Positions 34,558 through 43,941 of a stretch of 60,713 nucleotides of DNA are shown in pieces. The notes under the pieces are model-generated. The model was not told the origin of the DNA and did not search any database. It was given only the letters and a program-made list of their open reading frames with translations. Positions within the stretch are counted from its first letter, which is position 1; the number at the start of each line of letters is the position of its first letter. Source of the stretch: Phellopilus nigrolimitatus (lineage: Eukaryota; Basidiomycota; Agaricomycetes; Hymenochaetales; Hymenochaetaceae); the NCBI GenBank assembly GCA_021029095.1, contig JAJOHG010000153.1:1-60713 (forward strand), in the 5' to 3' direction. The position numbers and the translations under genes were made by a program.

Positions 34558-37120
34558 ATGGCTTCCGACCAAGGCAAATCACTACGGGACTTACTCAAAG
34601 AGAGCGCTTTTTTCCCCTTTCCTAGGTCTGGACCGTCGCAAAGTCGCAACTTTACCGAACCTAGTATTCTCGAGTCTAGTCGGCTGGATCCTTGCTGGAA
34701 AGCTGCGATTGCTGTACGAGACGACGGTCTGATCGACGCTCTTTGCTCTACTCTGGACGACATCTTAGACGACACACGACTGAGTGCTATGGAAGAGGCC
34801 AAGCTGCTTAACCGTTTTAAACCCCTTCTGGATGAATACGGGAGAGACCCGATCTGGGATAAAATCACGTCGGAAGCGAGGGTGAGTTTTTCTGATTCCA
34901 TTTATACTTGGTACGGTATAGACGATAAAATGGTAAGACTAGCACCCTTCTCAATATGGGCGTATTTCAGGCAGCAAGCTTTTGTCTTCGGGCCTTGGAC
35001 AAGAAGTTCAATCTTGTTGAACAGACGTCGGCCAAAGGATACGGGTCGGAAATCGATTTCACCTTCGAAGTTGACACGTCGGTGGCCGTTCTCGCTGAAG
35101 CAAAGGCGGATGATGTTCTTTGCGAAGTGGCAAGCCTCCTACCGCCGAACGGGATTCTTTTGACATGGGCACCCGACCGTCAGTTAATAGAGAAAGTTAT
35201 TCTGAACGTCGGTTTATCGCTCGCTCGTTCGTGATGAAATCGGTTGTTGAATCTGTCTTACAGGCTGCTTTGCACATGGCTTCATGGCGCACGGAATGGC
35301 TGTTTCTGACTTCCCATAACCACTGGATCATTTTCCGTCTTCATCCTGATGACGAACGACCGTACGTGACGTATTCACCTATGCTCTCAATGAAGGACGA
35401 GACTCGGCCCTTCCGCGCGTTTCTTGGCTCCCTCCTGGCTTCTGCAGGTAAAGTTGTTGTGCCCTCGCCAGAGGTCCCAAAAGACATCATCCTCGATGAA
35501 ATTACCGAAGATGCAAGACCAAAGTCAGAAAGTTTTCCTCAAGAACTTTGCACGCTAAAAATCACCATGGCACCGCCGGAAATACCAGAACCATACTGGG
35601 TTTCTCTACAGCAAGTAGACTCTACGTCCACAATCGCGCATACAGACAATGCCAACAAACCTGTGTGCTTGCGGCTCACTCGCCCTCTAGGCCGTGGCTC
35701 AACAGGGCTGGTCTACGAATGCCGATTGGAGGAGAACACTGCTCAAGACAACCCGGGTCCACGCACATTCGCTGTCAAATATGTCGAGGTTCTGAAGACT
35801 AAAGATGAGAGCAGGCGTGAACGACTACGACATGAGTTCGGCATCTACCAAGTCCTGGAACGCGCTTATAGTCGCTTCGGGAAGTTGTCAAATCGTGTTG
35901 CGCCTCAGTGCTTTGGAATGTTCGAGAACGACAGCTTTTCTGTTCTAATTCTGGAGCTGCAAGGCGATGCCGTGAGGGATTGGAGAGACTTGAATGAGAC
36001 AGAAAAGTGAGTGATCTAGGTTCATCGATGCGTTCTAGACTCATTTTCTCCGTGTATCTAGGGAGCATGTTTTAGAACTGGCTCAGGAATTGCACGCTCT
36101 GGGCGTATTTCACGGAGACCTCGAGTCGCGTAATGTTGTCCGAACAATTGCTGGTGGATTCTCCATCCTCGATTTCAATGAGTCTCGAAAACATAATTGC
36201 AAAGAAAAGAAACTGGTAAAATGCTATGACCTGTTACTTTCTGCGTAAACTTACTGGATATTACGTGCTTAGGTTGACAAGACTTCCATGAGTCCCGTCA
36301 AGACGCCGCGCTGCGAGGAGTTACTGCTATTGGAAAACGCATTGTGGAAGAAGCCTCCTTTCGAGAAGTAGTATTGATCTCTGTTCGCGGTCCAGCAATG
36401 CCTCGCACTACGGTCAGGCGATGCACTGCGATCATGTTAGCATGAACATTATGTTTCTTCTCCAATGCTGACTTCTTTATCATTAGTGTTATTATTAATG
36501 TATTCTCGTAACTACTCTAACTTAACTTTACAAAACAAAAATCATTAACTGAGATACATGTTGTCCACTTTTCTCCTCTTCGGCCGCTTGCGATCGCGCC
36601 CTGTCCTCGTGGCATCTGGGACATACGGCATGGGCGGGTCCTTGGGACTGGAGCGTGGACGCGAGGCTGGACACGAGCAAGCCGAGAGCTACCTGCGGAG
36701 GTGGGCTTTAAGTATGCGTTGATGAAGTTATGAAGCGTCTGCTCGTCTGGGGAGGCCGGGTTATAGCTCGCTTGTGAAATACTGAGATGCCCGTGTTCAC
36801 GCACGACCTCATCCGCGAGGTGAATGAGCTTCGCTGTCGTCCCGCTATGCTGCGAGGTCTCGACCATAAGCAAAGAAAGAACGCGCTCGGTAAACGTGCG
36901 TTTTTCGGCGTTCTGAAAATTTGATGTCCTGCAGAATCAGAGGGTGGAGTTTCAGTATTCGCATTTGCTGCACTCGAGGCTGATGAGGACGAAGAAGACT
37001 GGTTTGGATTGAGAAGCACGACGTCCGAGCCGAGCGCCTGCACAAGGCAGCGGAGCCATCGTGCGTCCCGCACCTCCGAATCATCAAGTCCAAAGTCCGC
37101 GTCTGCGGCTTGAGGGCTTC
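34500..37120. repeat. Right arm of the large inverted duplication
   Basis: Kinase gene C (plus) followed by the companion gene (minus), mirror image of 30946-33560. The arms are about 2.6 kb each. Confidence 0.85.
34558..36371 (+). CDS. Kinase-like protein, copy C (Agaricomycete HGDLE family)
   Basis: Five exons (34558-34932, 34971-35207, 35264-36006, 36062-36215, 36273-36371) sum to 1608 nt, 535 residues, matching copy B exon by exon. The start MASDQGKSLRDLLKES is chosen because it is the conserved ATG in both intact copies; an upstream in-frame ATG at 34465 is not shared. The kinase motifs are LGRGSTGLVYECRL, TFAVKYVEV, FHGDLESRNVV and ILDFNES. The last exon (VDKTSMSPVKTPRCEELLLL to PPFEK) is shortened relative to a full kinase C-lobe. 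Probable cytoplasmic protein; activity and target unknown. Only scattered substitutions separate it from copy B. Confidence 0.8.
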
Positions 37121-37140
37121 TGTGAAGTTGTGCAAGCCGA
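36545..37140 (-). pseudogene. Companion gene, right copy (frameshifted)
   Basis: Homologous to 30946-31523. It starts with sequence lost from the left copy (CRLAQLHRSPQAADADFGLD). Compared with the left copy it lacks one base just after SDSAGHQ (about 36918), which shifts the frame. It keeps the codon that became TAG in the left copy and ends with the same basic tail, stop TAA at 36545-36547. Both copies are thus broken at different sites. Function unknown. Confidence 0.65.
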
Positions 37141-37435
37141 CATTTACATAGTGTGGTCAATGTATTGTTCCTAAATCGCAGCAGATAATTTACTCGTGTA
37201 TGTTGAGAAGCGAAGTACGAGATGCTTTACAGTCAGATTGTCGTTGACATTTGCTTCGCCGCTTCATATCAACACAGAGCGACCTCGATGTTGAAGACTA
37301 TTGAAGTCGAAGACAGGTCGAATCTGATAAAAGTGTGCTAAATATGCCCGTCGATGACAATCGCCGGTCCAGGGTTCATTATCGTCTCTGTCGCTCGCGG
37401 AATGCAGCGTTCGACCATGTTCTTAGTCTCCAACC
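37141..37435. promoter_or_regulatory. Promoter region of RAM1
   Basis: About 295 bp between the companion pseudogene and the RAM1 ATG. No canonical TATA box was identified. Confidence 0.4.
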
Positions 37436-39222
37436 ATGTCCCTCAGACCGACACCGACTAGCATCGACGCATACCCGACGCCGACGTCGACCGAGCAAAC
37501 CCAGACCGAGGCCGTTCTCTCCCAGCACCGGCCCGCGCCCGCCCTTCCAAAGCCAACACTCCAGAAGACCGCGCACCTCCAATGGCTCGTGCGCAACTTC
37601 AGCCAGGGGTTTCCCCCGCGCTTCATCAGCCAGGACGCGAGCCAGCCATGGCTCATGTTCTGGACGATCCAGGCGTTCCATTTGTTCGGCGCTTCGTTCG
37701 ACCCGCGGAACAGGCAGAGGTGCGTCGCGACATGCCGCGCCCGGGTTGCTGTCCGTTGAGCAGGATTCAAGATGCATTGACACTATTATGGCGTGTCAAC
37801 ACCCCGAGGGCGGCTTTGGAGGCGGCCCACACCAGTTCCCGCATCTCCTGCCGACGTATGCGGCAGTCAGCGCGCTCGCAGTTGTGGGCCGTCCAGGGCC
37901 TGGCGGAGGTTGGGACCAGATCGATCGGTACGTCCACCTTTGCTACTTAACCTATTTTACTCCCAAAACCGACTTTCGACGATCCCCAACGAAAGCGCCA
38001 AAATGTATGCGTTCTTCCTCTCCCTCAAGCAGCCCGACGGCTCCTTCCTCGTCGCGCGCGACTCCGAGGTCGACGTGCGCGGGATCTACTGCCTTCTCTG
38101 TGCCGCGGCGCTCCTCAACCTCCTTACGCCCACGCTCGTCGCGGGCACCGCGCGCTTCCTCGCCTCGCTGCAAACGTACGAGGGCGGCTTCGCGAGCGCG
38201 AGCCACCCGTACTACACCGCGACCGCCCCGGGTCCCGGCGCGCTGCTTGATGCGCCGCGCCCCCCGCTCGGCGAGGCCCACGGCGGGTACACGTTCTGCG
38301 CGCTCGCGAGCTGGGTGATGCTCCGCCCCTTCCTGGAGGCGGAGGAGCGCCCGCCGGCGATCGACGTGAACCGCCTGTCTCGCTGGCTCGCGCTCATGCA
38401 GGGCTCGGAGGCGGAGCTCAGCGGGTTCAAGGGCCGCACGAACAAGCTCGTCGACGCGTGCTACGCGTGGTGGGTCGGCGGGTGCTTCCCGCTATTAAGG
38501 GCCCTCGGAGTCGGCGGATTCCATCCTGTGCCTCCACCTCAGATCCACAGCGACGACGGCGATGATGATGATTCAGAACAATGGTCAGATGTCGACGGTG
38601 CAGCTATAATTTATTGAATGCTATTGTTATCTTATTTCTGACTCGATTCCAGACGAGCTCTTCAACCGTCTCGGACTGCAAGAATACATCCTATACGCCG
38701 CTCAGCACCCCATGGGTGGTCTGCGCGACAAACCGCCAAAGTAAAAGAAAACTCTCCTTCGCCCGCCTGTGATCTTCGTCTCAACAATGTTTCGGCAGAC
38801 CCGCAGACGCGTACCACACGCTTTACGCGCTCTCTGGGCTGTCGACTGCGCAGCACCACGTCGCACAGTCGCACGAACTGCGTGACAAATTCCGCAGGGA
38901 GTGGAAGCCACAGGAAGAGGGTGTGTTCATATCTCTTTATTTCGGCTCCCGACACAGATTTTCTCAAGCCTTTCCATAGATGAACAGGGCCTCGACGAGA
39001 TGCACAAGATTGTGTACGCGGAGGCGCGTGCGTGGAGGGAGGAAGAGGGTGGGTCGACGTACGTCGGCGGGGCGGGCGACCGGTTGGTACGTGCTTTCTC
39101 TTTTGTCTTACTTGAACAAGTACGCTCACGACGGGCTTGAGCAGAACGCTACGCACCCGGTGTTCAATCTCACGATGACGCACGTCCGGGAGATCTTGAT
39201 ACATTTCTACAAGCAGGCATAG
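37436..39222 (+). CDS. RAM1: Protein farnesyltransferase beta subunit
   Basis: Catalytic Zn subunit that, with the alpha subunit RAM2, attaches farnesyl to CaaX proteins such as Ras and lipopeptide mating pheromones. Seven exons (37436-37719, 37772-37927, 37996-38597, 38653-38740, 38799-38920, 38980-39086, 39145-39222) total 1437 nt, 478 residues. Prenyltransferase alpha-toroid repeats are clear: MACQHPEGGFGGGP, FLSLKQPDGSF, SLQTYEGGFAS, EAHGGYTFCALAS, YAAQHPMGGLRDKP. The zinc ligands are visible: Asp and Cys in EVDVRGIYCLLC and His in DAYHTLYALSGLS. All junctions keep frame. Acidic run DDGDDDDSEQ before exon 4. Intact. Confidence 0.95.
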
Positions 39223-40398
39223 AGCCGGGTGACAGAGGATAGATGTAATGGGCCGGCTCGTGAGATTTCTTTCCTGGCTGTGTAGCAATTGTCTTTGATT
39301 TTCTCTTTAGGCACTGTACGTCAAAGGTGTTGAGCTAGATTGTTTTTCATCTTGAAGGCCTTTCTTCCCTGCAATAAGTCAAGCATGCTCCCTTCTCTAG
39401 GAACTTCTCATTTGTAACAGCACATCTTTCTGGTGAAATGGATTGTAAATTTGGATTCTCAAGCTTCATTGTCATGATCACTATGGCTTGCGGTTCATTA
39501 TCTCAACACGGCGAGTCTATACGTACATGTACAAGTAAATTTACGACAACCACGTGTATGTTAAAGCAACCAAAAGATCAATGTGCGTCTGTTTCCGTGT
39601 AGATTCGTGTTCAGGATGTTCGGACAATGAGTCGTGCACAGACCATGATCGTGTATATTGCTGTCAGCTACACTATAGAAGCAGCGTCAGTGAGGCACGT
39701 CAGAAATTGTTCCAGAAGCTGGGATTTTGTAATATAGATGTATGTGGGAAAAAAACCCCTATCGAATAATCCCCAAGAATTGCAGAGGCACCCCCGAGAA
39801 AATAAAGGAAGTCTGAAATCGTATATAAACATGATAGGCATTGAATGAGATAGGCCTTGATTCCGCTAGACTCAGACCCGACAGACGCGGTTCCGCGCCT
39901 GTCTGCGCTGATATGACCGATATGGACGAGTACTTAAGACCTCTGAAAACAAAGCTCAGGAACAGAGAAGAAATAAGAAAAAGAAAGGATGATTCAACGG
40001 TTTGAAATGGAATAATGGGGAAAGAATGCGAGGATTGGAAGGCATAGCGAAAAGGGAAGGAAGTAAAAAAACTCAAAATAACTAACGTAACAGGACCCTT
40101 ATTAGGATGATCACAACATCACAGTCTGTGATTGGACGAGATGAGTGCCGATCAATGTTGAAACTCCGACAGACTACTTAATGAGTACGTACACCACACG
40201 CCAACAGCCACAATTTGTTCGTGTAAATATTCAACGAACAACCTCGGATACATTGCAATTTTGTATGAAAGCACTTATTTCAGCAGCATGGTATTGAGAA
40301 TATGCAAGTGGATAAGTTAGAACAAACATTTCCTGTGCCTTGTATCTCAAATTAAAAGTACAGATAGATGAAAGAAAGAAGCGACGCAAACGTCGAAT
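39223..40398. other. Intergenic region between convergent genes
   Basis: 3' flanks of RAM1 (plus) and the small family gene (minus). It contains a GTACATGTAC palindrome at 39523-39532. No coding signal. Confidence 0.6.
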
Positions 40399-40905
40399 TT
40401 ACTCGGTGCAGTACCGCGAAACCTTGACGGTGTGGCGGCGCGTCTGCACGAAGGTAGGCGTGAGCTGGAGCGCCGTCAAGTAGAGCTCCTTCTCCACGTC
40501 GTCAACGTTCGCGCACGTCACGACGGCGCCGTTCTCCAGCGCACGCAGCGCGTCGAAGAACCACGTCTTGCACGAGAAAGCACCAGGCTGTGCGTTTTGG
40601 TGGACCTGCACCCTGTAGAAGTGTGAGTGTAGGAGGTCGCCGACACTCGCGAAGTCTCCGAGCCCGCGGAGGTTGGCGAGTTGCGTGATGAGCACGATCC
40701 CCGTGTGCGTAGCACCTGGGTTGTACTGAGGGCGCATCTGGTACTCCCAGCGCCTGGTGCTCGGGTCGTTCTTGCAATGGTAAAGAGTTCCGGTGCTCGT
40801 CAGCGTCTGCGAGGTCTGGGCCGCGAGGAAGAAGCCCCAGTGCCAGGTGCAGTTGTCACCCCGATAGAAGAGGATAGCGTATAGGAAACCAGAGTTGAAC
40901 GCCAT
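40399..40905 (-). CDS. Small hypothetical protein, paralog family member 2
   Basis: Single-exon frame of 168 residues, ATG 40905. It is similar to the gene at 42323: GFLYAILFYRGDNCTWHWGF versus GVLYVVLLHRGDNHSWHCAL, LYHCKND versus IFHCTNK, a W-Y motif, a long helix, FSCKTWFFDALRALENG versus FNCRTWMLAGVAALDD, an ELYLTAL helix and a final SRYCTE versus SRRCEDG. The conserved His (WH) and Cys (CKTW) could be catalytic or structural. No signal peptide or membrane helix. Function unknown. Confidence 0.75.
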   Translation of the reverse strand: MAFNSGFLYAILFYRGDNCTWHWGFFLAAQTSQTLTSTGTLYHCKNDPSTRRWEYQMRPQYNPGATHTGIVLITQLANLRGLGDFASVGDLLHSHFYRVQVHQNAQPGAFSCKTWFFDALRALENGAVVTCANVDDVEKELYLTALQLTPTFVQTRRHTVKVSRYCTE

Positions 40906-42322
40906 AATCTATGAAACTATTCTGCTGGTCAGACTCTCGACCCAGAACAAACGGAACCAGGCACGCACTTACTTTTAGAAAAGCAAAGCTCTGCAGATGG
41001 CCTGGAAGAAGTCCGTTGCTTGGATTCCGGAAGCAAACATATCAGACTTTTATATTGAAATACCTGAAGGCAGGGTCGTAAGCGGCCAAAGAGGTACAAA
41101 GAGCATCTGGAAAGTAAAGGTGGCCGTCGCTAAGATCCGCCTTGACGTGCGTGTAGCGAGGAAGTCGCATGGTCCGAAGTTTGAAACCACACGTTGGTGT
41201 GCTTTGATCCAGCAGCCACAACTCTACATTCTTCTGGAAATCCACTCAGCTTGTGCTTATAGCTTTGGCGTTATCATGAGAGCAATCTGAGCTGTATTAT
41301 TGTGGCTTTAAAATGGAGAGGGCAATGATTTGCTAGCCGTGGTCTGCCGATAAGCCACTTTTCTGTGACAAAGTATGTAATTCCCGGAAATCGAAATTGG
41401 ATTAATATTCGGGAAACGTAAAAAAAGTCGAGAGCGATGATTCTTTATCGAGGCAGTAAAGCAAGTACTTCAAAGGGAGATTAAAGCCTCTACTACACCG
41501 ATCAAACTGTCAGCTGTCGACAGGTCTTAGCTATTAGTGCACGAGAGATTGAAAAGACAACGTCCTGAGCATCCACCCTAAAGCAGTAAGGCGGATGACG
41601 TGTCCCGACACTTGACTCCCGCGCGTTCTTCCGAATTCCGAAGTTCCGAAGTCCCTTTGAAGCGCGCAAATTCATTCTTCTTCAAGAAACGCTGATTTTT
41701 TAATATCATTTGCTAATGCTGTCGTCAGAGCTACTCGTTAACTGAGCACGAGCTATTGCGGAGCAGTTGGGAGCCTCCAAAGGACTACGTCTCGGTCTCA
41801 GCCACAAGCATTTACTTCTGCACAGATAATTGACTGGGCCATCGATTTTTTACGATCCCACGCATCAGTGAGCATCGGTTACGCTCGTTTGACCTGGTGA
41901 CGGATCCTTCCACTTACGCGTCCATCAGACAAAAGATCAGGGCTTCTTTGTGGCTCGGCCTCGGCATGCCAGCCCACGAGCCACAATCCACGCTTGCATA
42001 TTCCACATATCCTCGAGGCGTTTCACTTTTGTCCTCCTGCTGACAACACGACAAAGCGGCCGGAAAGCGCTCCCACTTTCAGGGTGTGCTCCACTAAGGT
42101 AAGTGGCATGCTGTGCTGTGGGTGCTTTGACTACTAATCGCTTGCAGTATAAAGAGAGGCTCATCGACCCTCCTGGTCAACACACTTCTCCGCTAAGCAT
42201 CTGTTTCACAGGCTCCTAGAGTTCGTTGTTCTTCCCTTCGACAGGCTGCGTGCGACTGACATCCGATTCGCGAAACAGAACCAGCCTTCCCGCTCATAAC
42301 CGAATTATAGAAATCCGTCATC
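40906..42322. other. Intergenic, promoters of two divergent paralogs
   Basis: Separates family members 2 (minus) and 3 (plus). TATAAA at 42148-42153 precedes member 3. Short open frames around 41.0-41.3 kb on either strand show no splice or family features and are not called. Confidence 0.5.
42148..42153 (+). promoter_or_regulatory. TATA box of family member 3
   Basis: GCAGTATAAAGAGAGG lies about 170 bp upstream of the ATG at 42323. Confidence 0.5.
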
Positions 42323-42928
42323 ATGTCCTCCGACTCCAAACCCGAATTCGAGCCCGGTGTCCTCTACGTTGTCCTCCTCCACCGGGGAGATAATCACTCG
42401 TGGCACTGTGCCCTCTTCCTTCCAGGCGCCACCATCAACGTGGCACTCCCCGACGCCGAAATGCCCGAGCAAGAGGCGCCCGAACAAGAGACGCCCGAAC
42501 AAGAGACATCCGAGCATGAGACGCCCGAGCACGGCGGGCTCATATTCCACTGCACGAACAAGAACGCCGAGGATCGGTGGACGTACGAGGTGACCTCGCC
42601 GCGTGCGCTCGGGCTCGCGACGCGCCTCGTGCTCGGCGCGCGGCTCGCGGACCTGTCGCTGTTCGGCGCGCTCGACGACGTCGCGGAGAGCGTCGAGCAG
42701 GTGCTGCGCGCGGTGCACGTTCAGCCACACGCGCACCGCACCATGTTCAACTGCCGCACGTGGATGCTCGCAGGCGTCGCGGCGCTGGACGACGTCGGCT
42801 TTCTCACATGCGAGGACATCGACGCGCTCGAGCGCGAGCTCATCACCGGCGCGATGTTCGCGGCGCAGAAATACAAGGAAGACGGGAGCCACATGATGAT
42901 CACCTCCCGGCGCTGCGAGGATGGCTGA
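42323..42928 (+). CDS. Small hypothetical protein, paralog family member 3
   Basis: Single-exon frame of 201 residues, ATG 42323. It has the family layout described for 40399-40905: LYVVLLHRGDNHSWHCALFL, then IFHCTNKNAEDRWTYEVTSP, a hydrophobic Ala/Leu-rich helix, FNCRTWMLAGVAALDD and C-terminal SRRCEDG. Unlike its paralogs it carries an insertion of five degenerate 15-bp units (42464-42535) encoding PEQEA, PEQET, PEQET, SEHET, PEHGG. GC content is higher than in the other two. Function unknown. Confidence 0.75.
   Translation: MSSDSKPEFEPGVLYVVLLHRGDNHSWHCALFLPGATINVALPDAEMPEQEAPEQETPEQETSEHETPEHGGLIFHCTNKNAEDRWTYEVTSPRALGLATRLVLGARLADLSLFGALDDVAESVEQVLRAVHVQPHAHRTMFNCRTWMLAGVAALDDVGFLTCEDIDALERELITGAMFAAQKYKEDGSHMMITSRRCEDG
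42464..42535 (+). repeat. 15-bp coding repeat (PEQET units)
   Basis: Five tandem units of the type CCCGAACAAGAGACG inside family member 3, absent from its paralogs. Confidence 0.9.
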
Positions 42929-43941
42929 TGTTATCTTCCGCGCTTTTCCCTTCGCGGGGGACGTTCGTCCCTTCTAGCCACATGGACTCCAGTATACTTT
43001 ATTTCTAGAACATAAACATCGCACCCAGTGTACAATCCGCAGTTTAAATTGCTTTGACTTTTGCTTTCAATCCCTAATACATGTTCCTCAGCCACAGTCT
43101 CGCACGAGTTTAAATCCGTCTTAACTAAGATCTGACTTCTGTTCCTTGTGCTGCATAACCTCCCGAAATGCATAGACGGAAGCTTCCTCTGAGTCAGGAG
43201 TTGGAAAACACTTATAAGATAATACATAAAATTTAGAAGGCATAACGCATACCTGATTTCAGGAATTCTAATAGGGATATGCAATATGAGAAATTTCAGT
43301 ATAAGGAAGCAGAATGCATTTGTCATTTCCGGCGCAATCCGGCGCAACCTTAGAACAACCCCAGCGGGTCCGAATGGCGTTCTCGCACTTCCAAAGTCTA
43401 ACCAACTCGGGCCTCGAGGGGCCGTGGGCTAGATAAGGAGCTATCACAATCGGTTAACGTCGTCGGTACCGTTTAATTCAGCAAAACAGCGGCCATGTTC
43501 ACGAGAAGCGCATTGTTTCCACTTAAGAGACTTTCAGAACTGCTTTCCCACTCGCTTTCTACGTCCACTCCTTTCCCCATACCGTACCCTATAGTGTACA
43601 ACACTAAACGCATAACTACATGTACATGTAGTGTCCTTCCTCCGCACCAATTTGTGTATGTATCGTAGTGCTTAACCTCGTATAATGTACACGTATATGC
43701 GAACCCTTCCGCCGAACTCTGTGCATTAGCAGAAGTTCGACTGTACTAGTATTCACAAGAATTACAGAGTAGATAAAGCCAGTCCCATGATAACTTACGA
43801 AACGATAAGGGAGAGAAGAAATAGGATGAGAGAAATTTGTGAGTGTGAGAGATAGCGAGATAGCGAGAGAGAAAGAGAAGGAAAGTGAATATTCAACCAA
43901 GTTACAATTATACTCGGCTCTAGCTATGGACATCGCCCGCC
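42929..43941. other. Intergenic region
   Basis: 3' flanks of two convergent genes. It contains an 18-bp perfect palindrome at 43615-43632 (core CTACATGTACATGTAG) and a GAGA-type run near 43840-43880. No coding signal. Confidence 0.6.

Noticed and set aside
37720..37771. Apparent frame break in RAM1 after NRQR
   Set aside because: Using the acceptor at 37771 gives NRQRCIDTIMACQHPEGG, and all seven exons then sum to a multiple of three.
40985..41290. Small open frames on both strands near 41.1 kb
   Set aside because: Overlapping frames on opposite strands without splice sites, start context or resemblance to the nearby paralogs.
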